A stretch of DNA of 14,096 nt from JAEUKQ01 sp964414755 (GTDB lineage: Bacteria; Pseudomonadota; Alphaproteobacteria; JAEUKQ01): positions 1 to 14,096 of the forward strand of contig CAYPXH010000036.1 in the NCBI GenBank assembly GCA_964414755.1, in the 5' to 3' direction. A program made the translations under genes and the position numbers. The notes beneath the pieces are model-generated. The model had not been told where the DNA came from. It did no database searches and worked only from the letters and a program-made list of their open reading frames with translations. Of the stretch, positions 8,382 to 14,096 are shown in pieces (positions within the stretch are counted from its first letter, which is position 1; every line of letters starts with the position of its first letter).

Positions 8382-8780
8382 ATGTTGTTTGAATTCAAAA
8401 AGTTCTTGGCGCGTGGAAATGTTGTTGATTTGGCTGTTGGTATAATTATTGGTGCTGCTTTTGGTAAAATTGTTGATTCGCTTGTAAAAGACCTTCTGAT
8501 GCCACCACTTGGGTATTTATTAAGCGGGGTCGATTTTTCAAAAATGTCTTGGGTTTTAAGTGACGATGGTAAAACAACAGTTAATTATGGTCTTTTTTTA
8601 AATAATATTATTCAATTTATTGTTATTGGATTGGCTGTTTTCTTATTAATTAAAGCTTTAAACAAAATGTCGCTGCATAAAGATAAAGCACCGCCACCAA
8701 CACCCAGGCAAGAGGTTTTACTACAAGAAATTCGTGATTTATTAGCTAATCGCAAGGATAACAGTTCGAAAAATAGTTAA
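8382..8780 (+). CDS. mscL: Large-conductance mechanosensitive channel MscL
   Basis: MscL forms a homopentameric inner-membrane pore that opens under membrane tension and releases solutes during hypo-osmotic shock. The 132-residue product has the amphipathic N-terminal helix (FKKFLARGN) and pore-lining TM1 (GNVVDLAVGIIIGAAFGKIV). L17, G20 and I21 align with the hydrophobic gate positions L19, G22 and V23 of E. coli. A periplasmic loop follows, then TM2 (about 72-95) and the cytoplasmic C-terminal helix (RQEVLLQEIRDLLA). Length matches the family. The start is supported by AAAGGA (8368-8373), 8 nt before the ATG. It is a single gene, ending 22 bp from the convergent ABC exporter. Confidence 0.97.
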   Translation: MLFEFKKFLARGNVVDLAVGIIIGAAFGKIVDSLVKDLLMPPLGYLLSGVDFSKMSWVLSDDGKTTVNYGLFLNNIIQFIVIGLAVFLLIKALNKMSLHKDKAPPPTPRQEVLLQEIRDLLANRKDNSSKNS

Positions 8781-8802
8781 ATCAGCGGTACTTATATAAA
8801 AC

Positions 8803-10611
8803 CTACGGGGTGATAAAACCGCCCACCTGCCTTCTCCATAGGGCGGCATATTTGCCGTTTTTATTAAGCAATTGCTGATGGCTTCCATATTCAATTATGC
8901 GCCCGGATTCAAGGTATATAATGCGATCCATACCAACTATTGTTGATAATCTATGAGCAATAGCTATAACGGTTCGCCCCTGCATTAATTGCTGAAAGGC
9001 ACGTTGTATTAAGTGTTCGGATTCTGAATCAAGAGCAGAGGTCGCTTCATCTAAAATAACAATTGGAGCGTTTTTAAGAAGAGCACGAGCAATAGCAATC
9101 CGCTGTCGTTCACCACCCGACAGCTTAATTCCACGTTCACCAACAATGGTTTGATAACCAAGCGGACGACTGACAATAAATTCATGGCAATAAGCTTGTT
9201 TTGCTGCTGTTTCAACGTCATTATCTGTGGCAGTAAGTTTGCCATATCTAATGTTTTCAATGATTGGGCGGTGGAAAACAGAAGGATTTTGTGAAACTTC
9301 TGCTATTGCCTCGTTTAACGAATCCCATGTCACATGCTGAATATTCTGCCCATCAATGATAATACCACCACTTGTGGGTTCAAAATGACGCCGTAATAAT
9401 TTGATAAGAGTGCTTTTACCTGCACCTGATGGACCAACCAGACCAACTTTTTCGCCAGGATTAATTACCAAATTAAAATTATTAAACTGTTGTAGACCAT
9501 CTGGATGTTGGTACACTAGGTTTCTGAATTCGATTTTTCCTTCAGATATATTAAGCCTTTTGGCATCAAAAGCATCAGTAATATCATGCGGTTTTGTAAC
9601 CAAATCCAGAGCCTCGGTTAACGATCCTATCGACTCAAAAAAATCAAGTAGTTCATTAGATAATGTCCAAACATTCATGGATATAAAAGAAGTTAGGCCA
9701 AACACCATACTAAATGAACCAATGTTCATCTTATCGGCTAATACCTGGCTAATCGCCATGTACGACAATATTGAAATCATCGTGATGATGGCAATAGCCT
9801 GAAAGATGCGCATCATAATCAAGAACCAGCGTAATTTAATTGATCTTCGCCGTTCTTCAATTAATGCAGTGCCAAGTAATTGTCGTTCATGCTGTGATCT
9901 TGCGTATGAACGAATACTATCTGCATTACCAATCGAATCAACCATTTTACCTGAAACAATACTTCCTTGGGCTGAGAAAGCGGCTGAAAGGCTAACACAG
10001 CGTTTAGCCAACAAAACAGAAATAACAATATAAACGATAACCCAGATTGCTAGAACCAATGCAAACTCTTGGTTCTCTTGTATTAATAAAAACATGGAAA
10101 CTGTAAATAATACCAGTAGGCTAACAATATTTACACAAATCATTTCCAGAATATTCATGCATGCTTTAGCGGCTTCTTTAACTTTCTGCCCAAGTTTGCC
10201 AGCAAAATTGTCCTGAAAATAACGCGGTGAATGCCCAAGTAAGTAACCAAACATATGATTCTGAACTGACTCGCGTAAATAAGGAGCTGTACGTAAATCG
10301 ATTATATTTTGTACTCTAAAGAAGAAAGAGCCAAGTAACCACGTGCCGATAAGCATGAAAAACCAATATAGAGCATCATATTCATGACTGATATTAGTCG
10401 CATCACTAGATAATGCATTAATCAGTTTTTTAACAAAATAGGGTTCAAGCGTGTCAAACGCCCGACCTGCAATCATCACCAAGATAATTGCTAGATAGTT
10501 AATGGCAAATTGGTTTCGGACAAAAAACCATATGAACCGCCATGGGGTTTGCGGTAGTATTTTTATTGCTGGAAGCGACGATTCTTCCTTCTTTACTGTG
10601 AACGAGGTCAT
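8803..10611 (-). CDS. ABC exporter half-transporter (fused permease and ATPase)
   Basis: The 602-residue protein fuses an N-terminal six-helix type IV exporter domain (hydrophobic stretches at about 27-50, 82-104, 151-180, 182-203 and 265-305) to one C-terminal nucleotide-binding domain. The NBD has Walker A GPSGAGKS (393-400), a Q-loop in EVSQNPSVF, signature LSGGERQR (497-504), Walker B VILDEATSALD (D521, E522) and the switch His in AIAHRLST (H553). All catalytic residues are present, so it should work as a homodimer or heterodimer that exports a hydrophobic or lipid-like substrate. The substrate cannot be told from sequence, and MsbA- or multidrug-type roles are both possible. The ATG (10609-10611) lacks a strong Shine-Dalgarno. 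Upstream are a perfect TATAAT and an operator-like inverted repeat. It is a lone gene, convergent with mscL. Confidence 0.95.
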   Translation of the reverse strand: MTSFTVKKEESSLPAIKILPQTPWRFIWFFVRNQFAINYLAIILVMIAGRAFDTLEPYFVKKLINALSSDATNISHEYDALYWFFMLIGTWLLGSFFFRVQNIIDLRTAPYLRESVQNHMFGYLLGHSPRYFQDNFAGKLGQKVKEAAKACMNILEMICVNIVSLLVLFTVSMFLLIQENQEFALVLAIWVIVYIVISVLLAKRCVSLSAAFSAQGSIVSGKMVDSIGNADSIRSYARSQHERQLLGTALIEERRRSIKLRWFLIMMRIFQAIAIITMISILSYMAISQVLADKMNIGSFSMVFGLTSFISMNVWTLSNELLDFFESIGSLTEALDLVTKPHDITDAFDAKRLNISEGKIEFRNLVYQHPDGLQQFNNFNLVINPGEKVGLVGPSGAGKSTLIKLLRRHFEPTSGGIIIDGQNIQHVTWDSLNEAIAEVSQNPSVFHRPIIENIRYGKLTATDNDVETAAKQAYCHEFIVSRPLGYQTIVGERGIKLSGGERQRIAIARALLKNAPIVILDEATSALDSESEHLIQRAFQQLMQGRTVIAIAHRLSTIVGMDRIIYLESGRIIEYGSHQQLLNKNGKYAALWRRQVGGFITP

Positions 10612-10640
10612 GATATATAATCTTGAAGTGGTGTTGTTTT

Positions 10641-10668
10641 ATTATATTTTTTACAAAAATTGAACCAG
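10641..10668 (-). promoter_or_regulatory. Likely ABC exporter promoter
   Basis: On the minus strand there is a perfect TATAAT (complement of 10641-10646). It is preceded, after 16 nt, by a poor -35 hexamer CTGGTT (complement of 10663-10668). Initiation would fall near 10634, giving a leader of about 23 nt before the exporter ATG. A strong -10 with a weak -35 that touches an inverted repeat fits a regulated promoter, but this is inference from position. Confidence 0.4.
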
Positions 10669-10690
10669 TTTTACTGATTACCAGTAAAAC
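10668..10690. repeat. Perfect 9-bp inverted repeat, operator candidate
   Basis: GTTTTACTG (10668-10676), a 5-nt centre ATTAC, and CAGTAAAAC (10682-10690) form a perfect inverted repeat. It touches the -35 position of the exporter promoter and lies 57 bp upstream of the exporter start codon. The size and symmetry fit a site for a dimeric transcription factor. It is not followed by a T-run typical of a terminator on either strand, and neither neighbouring gene ends here. No regulator gene is adjacent, so the cognate protein is unknown. Confidence 0.5.
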
Positions 10691-10854
10691 AAATTCTTAC
10701 AATGATCACTAAGTTGTAGTGTGCGCTCTGGCTTAGTACTTGCGTATAGAAAAATTTCGGTTTGGCCTCAATCCTTGTTGTAATAAACTATGTCTTGGCG
10801 TATATCGTGTTAAAAGGAACAAAAAGATAACAGGTGATAATATACATAACAAGA

Positions 10855-10883
10855 TTGTTTATTTTTATTTTCACAAATATATG
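10855..10883 (+). promoter_or_regulatory. Possible promoter of the puuB-like gene
   Basis: TTGTTT (10855-10860) and TATATG (10878-10883) are 17 nt apart, with the -10 ending 48 bp before the ATG. Spacing is ideal and each hexamer matches the consensus at about four positions. The region is A+T-rich, so chance similarity is possible. Confidence 0.3.
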
Positions 10884-10931
10884 TTTAGTGTTGCATTAAT
10901 ATCATAAAACAACAGATGTGAGTATAGCGAT

Positions 10932-12215
10932 ATGCCGGATCCACTGATTGCTCGTTCATATTATGCTGCAACGGTAAATCAGCAATTAACTTTTCCTGTT
11001 CTGAATCAGGACATAAATATTGAGGTCTGTATTATTGGTGCTGGATATAGTGGCCTGAACACTGCAATAGAGTTACAGAAAAAAGGAATTGAGTCAGTTA
11101 TCGTCGAAGCCGAGAATGTAGCATTTGGCGCTTCAGGGCGTAATGGTGGTCAGGTTCACGCTGGTTTAAGGCTTGGTGCAACGGATTTAATTAAGATGTT
11201 TGGCTGGGAGCAGGCTGGTAAATTCTGGGCATTATCGATGGAAGCCAAGGATATCCTTAACGAACGATTACAAGAATATAATATAAAATGTGATTATCGT
11301 CCTGGATTATTAAATGTTGCTGCAAAGAAATCTCATGTAAGCTGGCTTGCTGAAGAAGTTGAATCGGCACAAAAAGCCTTTGGATATCAGCACGCCGAAT
11401 TTTTAACTCGGGAACGGGTTAGAGATTTTGTAGACAGCAAGGTTTATTGGGGCGGGGTAATTGATCATGCTGCAGGCCACTTACATCCTTTAAACTATGC
11501 CCTTGGATTGGCACAAATATGCCGGCATATGGGAATTAAAATTTTTGAAAAAAGCCGTGTTATCGCTGTTGATAAGAATTCAAAAGGATATCTTGTTCGG
11601 ACAAATGGAGGAAATATACAAGCAAAGATAATTGTTATGTGCTGCAATGCTTATTTAAATGGATTACAACCGAAATTGGCGGCACGCATTATGCCAATTG
11701 CAAATTTTATGCTTGCCACGCAGCCCCTAGAGGAAAAAATTGCACAACAATTAATAAAAGATAATTTAGCTGTTTGTGATACAAAATTCGTAGTGAATTA
11801 TTACCGCTTATCTTCCGACCACCGACTTATATATGGAGGTGGGGAAGCCTATACAAACACACCACCTGCGGACATAAAAAAATTTGTTCGTCCTTTTATG
11901 CTAAAAACATTTCCGCAATTAGCTGATGTTCAGATTGATTATGCTTGGGGCGGAAAATTGGCTGTTACAACATCACGTTTGCCTGATTTAGGTAAACTGG
12001 CACCGGGTTTCTACTATACCCACGGCTATTCTGGCCAAGGCGTTAGTATGACTGCACTTGCTGGTCGATTGGTTGCTGAAGATATAACCGGAAATCATGG
12101 GCGTTTTAATCTCATGTCAACAATGCCTAATCGACCATTTCCGGGGGGAACATTATTGCGCTGGCCTATTCAAGTTGCTGCTATGTCTTGGGCTGCTTTG
12201 GTCGATCGTTTGTAA
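10932..12215 (+). CDS. puuB: FAD-dependent amine oxidoreductase, PuuB-like
   Basis: This 427-residue protein belongs to the DAO family of FAD oxidoreductases. Its Rossmann motif is GAGYSG (36-41), with the ribose-binding Glu in VIVEA (E59) and the FAD loop GASGRNGGQ (66-74). The middle segments CDYRPGLL, GGVIDHAAGHLHPLN and NYYRLSSDHRLIYGGG, and the C-terminal FAD contact HGYSGQGV (364-371), follow E. coli PuuB closely, as does the ending PFPGG-x-LLR. PuuB oxidises gamma-glutamylputrescine to gamma-glutamyl-aminobutyraldehyde with release of peroxide and ammonia. No puuA, puuC or puuD is adjacent, so a related amine or amino acid substrate remains possible. The ATG at 10932 has no clear Shine-Dalgarno. 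The last 46 bp overlap the 3' end of ctaA on the other strand, and the C-terminal residues encoded there look genuine for the family. Confidence 0.9.
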   Translation: MPDPLIARSYYAATVNQQLTFPVLNQDINIEVCIIGAGYSGLNTAIELQKKGIESVIVEAENVAFGASGRNGGQVHAGLRLGATDLIKMFGWEQAGKFWALSMEAKDILNERLQEYNIKCDYRPGLLNVAAKKSHVSWLAEEVESAQKAFGYQHAEFLTRERVRDFVDSKVYWGGVIDHAAGHLHPLNYALGLAQICRHMGIKIFEKSRVIAVDKNSKGYLVRTNGGNIQAKIIVMCCNAYLNGLQPKLAARIMPIANFMLATQPLEEKIAQQLIKDNLAVCDTKFVVNYYRLSSDHRLIYGGGEAYTNTPPADIKKFVRPFMLKTFPQLADVQIDYAWGGKLAVTTSRLPDLGKLAPGFYYTHGYSGQGVSMTALAGRLVAEDITGNHGRFNLMSTMPNRPFPGGTLLRWPIQVAAMSWAALVDRL

Positions 12216-13258
12216 CCTTTTTGATGATAATAAACAAACAGAAGCCATACCCAACTAGATAAAACTAAAACCGCCCCTGTTTGGTGTAAAAGCGCAAGTC
12301 CTAAAGGGGCAACTGCCAACAGGGTTATAATACCAACACTTACTTGAAAAATGACAGTAAAACCGCAAAAAAGAATCGCATATTGAATATTTTTATTTGC
12401 GATAGAATAATTCTTATAAACATAAGTTAGGGTTAAGCAAAAAGTTATAATTGCCATAAGACGATGCAACCATTGTATACCTGCTGGCTCTTCAAATAGA
12501 ACATATAAAAAATTATTCGTACCATAAAATTCTGTAGGTATTATTTGCCCATTCATGAGAGGAAATGTGTTATAAATGAATCCTGCATCAAGGCCTGCAA
12601 CCAGCGCCCCTGAAATAATCGTCGAACAGCTTAGAATAAAACAAATCCAAGCAAGTCTTTTGCCAGTATAGCTTGCTTGGACGTTCTCTGATTGTATAGA
12701 CCCTGATTTCATGTATGATAATTTAAACACCAGCCAGAGTAACCAACAGTATATTGCAAGTGCTAGGCCTAAATGCGCGGCCAACCGAAAATGGCTTACA
12801 TCGGTTCTTTGGCTAAGGCCACTTTGTACCATAAGCCAGCCCATAAGTCCTTGTAAACCAATAAGCATAGCAATTCCAATAAAGTGTCCCTTTATGAAGC
12901 GCGGCAGCTGATAACGCCATAAAAACAAGGAACAAGGAACAATAAAAATAATACCTATTAATCGTGCCCAAAGGCGGTGAATATATTCCCACCAAAATAT
13001 TCCTTTGAATTCTTCTAGTGTCATTGATGGATAAACCTGCTGGAATTCCGGGATTTTTTGGTAAGCAGCAAAAGTGTTTAGCCATTCTTCAGTGGATAGG
13101 GGGGGTAAAACACCTGTAATCGGTTGCCATTCTACAATCGATAATCCTGAGTCGGTCAGCCGCGTGGCGCCACCAATAATAACGGCGCCATACACCATAA
13201 AACAGCAAACAATAAGCCATAGACGAAGCAAATGATGTTTGGGTATAGAAGTATCCAT
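12170..13258 (-). CDS. ctaA: Heme A synthase CtaA/Cox15
   Basis: CtaA is the inner-membrane enzyme that oxidises a methyl group of heme O to the formyl group of heme A, the cofactor of aa3-type cytochrome oxidase. The 362-residue protein has eight predicted membrane helices in two similar four-helix halves. It carries the N-terminal motif GGATRLTDSGLSIVEWQP and the conserved heme-ligand histidines: H94 (EYIHRLWAR), H162 in VSHFRLAAHLG (also H156), H265 (QWLHRLMA) and H325 (LLHQTGA). This is the long alphaproteobacterial/mitochondrial Cox15-like class. A polar tail of about 18 residues follows the last helix and is partly encoded antisense to the end of the puuB-like gene. The ATG (13256-13258) has no Shine-Dalgarno. 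TTTACA (complement of 13289-13294) and TGAAAT (complement of 13266-13271) at 17-nt spacing would start transcription almost at the ATG. No other cytochrome oxidase gene is in view. Confidence 0.95.
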   Translation of the reverse strand: MDTSIPKHHLLRLWLIVCCFMVYGAVIIGGATRLTDSGLSIVEWQPITGVLPPLSTEEWLNTFAAYQKIPEFQQVYPSMTLEEFKGIFWWEYIHRLWARLIGIIFIVPCSLFLWRYQLPRFIKGHFIGIAMLIGLQGLMGWLMVQSGLSQRTDVSHFRLAAHLGLALAIYCWLLWLVFKLSYMKSGSIQSENVQASYTGKRLAWICFILSCSTIISGALVAGLDAGFIYNTFPLMNGQIIPTEFYGTNNFLYVLFEEPAGIQWLHRLMAIITFCLTLTYVYKNYSIANKNIQYAILFCGFTVIFQVSVGIITLLAVAPLGLALLHQTGAVLVLSSWVWLLFVYYHQKGYKRSTKAAQDIAAT

Positions 13259-13478
13259 AAGGGTTATTTCATAAAATTTTATTTTGATTGTAAAAAATTA
13301 AAACATTCTATGTACATATACAAACAATAAAGTATTTATCAACAAGCGTTACAACAAATTGTATTTGTTATATTTTAAAATAAAGCAGCTTGGAAAAGCT
13401 ACCTAGCCAGCATTTGTTTAGCAAATGATTGCAAATCCCATATGGATAAAAAATTATTCTAAATAAATTTGATAGCTA

Positions 13479-13509
13479 TTGACATATCAAAAACCAATTC
13501 CTACATGAT
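13479..13509 (+). promoter_or_regulatory. groESL promoter (sigma-70-like)
   Basis: A perfect -35 TTGACA (13479-13484) is followed by TACATG (13502-13507, 17-nt spacing) or CATGAT (13504-13509, 19-nt spacing) as the -10. It lies immediately upstream of the CIRCE box, the usual arrangement for HrcA-repressed groESL operons, where bound HrcA covers the start point. The -35 is convincing; the exact -10 is uncertain. Confidence 0.6.
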
Positions 13510-13535
13510 TAGCACTCAAACGTTGTAAGTGCTAA
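13509..13535 (+). promoter_or_regulatory. CIRCE element (HrcA operator)
   Basis: The left arm TTAGCACTC (13509-13517), a 9-nt spacer (13518-13526) and the right arm AAGTGCTAA (13527-13535) match the CIRCE consensus TTAGCACTC-N9-GAGTGCTAA with a single mismatch (A for G at 13527). It lies 60 bp upstream of groES. CIRCE is bound by the HrcA repressor, whose activity depends on GroEL, so the operon is derepressed when chaperonin is titrated by unfolded protein. Confidence 0.95.
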
Positions 13536-13595
13536 ATTCAGCAAGCAACGTCTTTACAATTTAATAGATCAGTTATTATTTTCAGGAGAAAGTGA

Positions 13596-13913
13596 ATGAA
13601 ATTTAGACCGCTTCATGACAGGGTTTTGGTTCGTCGTGTTGAACAAGATGAAAAAACACCAGGTGGAATTATTATCCCAGATACAGCAAAAGAAAAACCA
13701 ATGCAGGCTGAAGTCCTTGCTGTTGGTGAAGGTTCGCGTACCGAAGACGGTAAATTGCATCCATTGGCTGTTAAGGTTGGCGATGTTGTTTTATTTGGTA
13801 AATGGTCGGGTACCGAAGTTAAAATGAATGGCGAAGATTTACTGATTATGAAGGAATCCGACATTATGGGTATTGTTGAAGGTGCCCCAAAAGTAGCAAG
13901 CAAAAAGAAGTAG
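13596..13913 (+). CDS. groES: Co-chaperonin GroES
   Basis: GroES is the heptameric lid that closes the GroEL folding chamber in the cytoplasm. The 105-residue product begins MKFRPLHDRVLVRRVE, carries the mobile loop EKTPGGIIIPDTAKEKP (about 19-35) whose hydrophobic IIIP segment binds GroEL, and has the typical core AEVLAVGEG and GDVVLFGKWSGTEV. It is about ten residues longer than the usual 95, ending in VASKKK. AGGAG at 13584-13588, 7 nt before the ATG, sets the start. It is the first gene of groESL, controlled by the CIRCE box, with groEL 34 bp downstream. Confidence 0.98.
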   Translation: MKFRPLHDRVLVRRVEQDEKTPGGIIIPDTAKEKPMQAEVLAVGEGSRTEDGKLHPLAVKVGDVVLFGKWSGTEVKMNGEDLLIMKESDIMGIVEGAPKVASKKK

Positions 13914-13947
13914 TTATCATTGAAATTAATAAGGAGTTTTAGGAATT

Positions 13948-14096
13948 ATGCCAGCTAAAGATGTAAGATTTGGTTCTGAAGCCCGCGAAAAGATGTTGCG
14001 TGGCGTTGATATTTTGGCCAATGCGGTCAAAGTAACTCTTGGCCCAAAAGGCCGTAACGTTGTGATCGACAAGTCGTTTGGTGCTCCCCGTATAAC
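13948..14096 (+). CDS. groEL: Chaperonin GroEL, 5' fragment
   Basis: The first 49 codons of the 60-kDa chaperonin are present; the gene runs off the window edge. The product starts MPAKDVRFGSEAREKMLRG and continues through NAVKVTLGPKGRNVVID to KSFGAPRI, including the conserved nucleotide-site segment TLGPKGRN of the equatorial domain. AAGGAG at 13931-13936 and AGGAA at 13941-13945 are the possible ribosome-binding sites; the first is 11 nt from the ATG, the second only 2 nt. It lies 34 bp after groES and is co-transcribed with it. Confidence 0.98.
   Translation, partial: MPAKDVRFGSEAREKMLRGVDILANAVKVTLGPKGRNVVIDKSFGAPRI

Larger units (their letters stand above)
10612..10931. other. Divergent intergenic region, ABC exporter / puuB-like gene
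   Basis: This 320-bp non-coding spacer lies between two divergently transcribed genes. The left quarter holds the likely exporter promoter and a perfect inverted repeat, and the right end holds a promoter-like pair for the puuB-like gene; these are listed separately. A minor 5-bp inverted repeat (CACTA, 5 nt, TAGTG) begins near 10707. Between about 10691 and 10854 I see no ORF with a start and ribosome-binding site, and no RNA gene. Confidence 0.7.
13259..13595. other. Divergent intergenic region, ctaA / groES
   Basis: This 337-bp non-coding spacer is strongly A+T-rich. The ctaA side has a possible promoter described with that gene. The centre has two perfect short inverted repeats: AACAAAT / ATTTGTT (13353-13369, 3-nt loop) and CATTTG / CAAATG (13411-13427, 5-nt loop). 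The second is followed by a GCAAAT direct repeat (13421-13426 and 13431-13436). The groES side holds the promoter and CIRCE box, listed separately. No convincing small ORF or RNA gene is seen. Confidence 0.7.

Noticed and set aside
8781..8825. GCGGT … ACCGC pairing across the mscL/ABC exporter junction as a possible bidirectional terminator.
   Set aside because: The stem is 5 bp with a loop of nearly 30 nt and no T-run, which is too weak to call.
9401..10033. Two plus-strand open frames (9401-9802 and 9806-10033) antisense to the ABC exporter.
   Set aside because: They lie wholly inside a gene with intact catalytic motifs, show no recognisable domain and have no convincing ribosome-binding site, so they are frame shadows.
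10832..10905. A short frame from a GTG near 10833 after AAAGGAA-like sequence in the exporter/puuB-like spacer.
   Set aside because: It encodes only about 22 codons of A+T-rich sequence with no recognisable content, and the candidate ribosome-binding site is poorly placed.
13613..13903. A 96-codon minus-strand frame opposite groES.
   Set aside because: It is the antisense shadow of the highly conserved groES, with no family resemblance or start signal.
1..14096. Mobile elements, CRISPR arrays, toxin-antitoxin pairs, defence islands or tRNA/rRNA genes.
   Set aside because: No transposase, integrase, regular spaced repeats, terminal inverted repeats or RNA gene signatures were found on reading both strands; base use looks even across the genes.

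Overview
This window is an A+T-rich stretch of an alphaproteobacterial chromosome. The placement rests on the proteins. SSB has the alphaproteobacterial core, UvrA carries the 'CPVSGF' variant of the first zinc finger, the heme A synthase is of the long Cox15-like class, and groESL is preceded by a CIRCE operator. The low G+C and the secreted Sel1-repeat protein would fit a Holosporales/Rickettsiales-like or reduced Rhodospirillales-like lineage, but the genus cannot be fixed from this sequence. A heme A synthase implies aerobic respiration with an aa3-type oxidase.

Layout. (1) 96-1600, minus strand: ssb, and upstream of it a secreted Sel1-like-repeat protein. (2) 1768-7921, plus strand: a DNA-repair block of uvrA, an HpnA-like NAD-dependent epimerase and uvrB. 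The first junction has a 1-nt gap and the second a 39-nt gap, so this is probably one transcript. uvrC is not in the window. (3) 7940-8780: a small DMT/DUF486 membrane protein (minus) and the mechanosensitive channel mscL (plus), transcribed divergently from a 112-bp spacer. (4) 8803-10611, minus: a full-length ABC exporter half-transporter. (5) 10932-12215, plus: a PuuB-type FAD oxidoreductase. Its 3' end overlaps by 46 bp the 3' end of ctaA (12170-13258, minus). (6) 13596 to the end, plus: groES and the first 49 codons of groEL, behind a promoter with a CIRCE element.

How the genes relate. ssb, uvrA and uvrB all serve DNA replication and repair, and UvrA and UvrB act together to find and verify bulky lesions. 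The epimerase is the odd member of that transcription unit. mscL, the ABC exporter and the DUF486 protein are membrane proteins with no clear link to each other. groESL is the HrcA/CIRCE-controlled chaperonin operon.

Intergenic space is limited. The two spacers over 300 bp (10612-10931 and 13259-13595) hold promoter-like elements, a perfect 9-bp inverted repeat, smaller inverted repeats and the CIRCE box. I found no tRNA, rRNA, CRISPR array, insertion sequence or prophage. Most of the window is conserved housekeeping sequence, and I see no convincing new multi-gene system. The points most worth a second look are the epimerase inside the uvrA-uvrB unit, the operator-like repeat at the ABC exporter promoter, and the coding 3' overlap of the puuB-like gene with ctaA.
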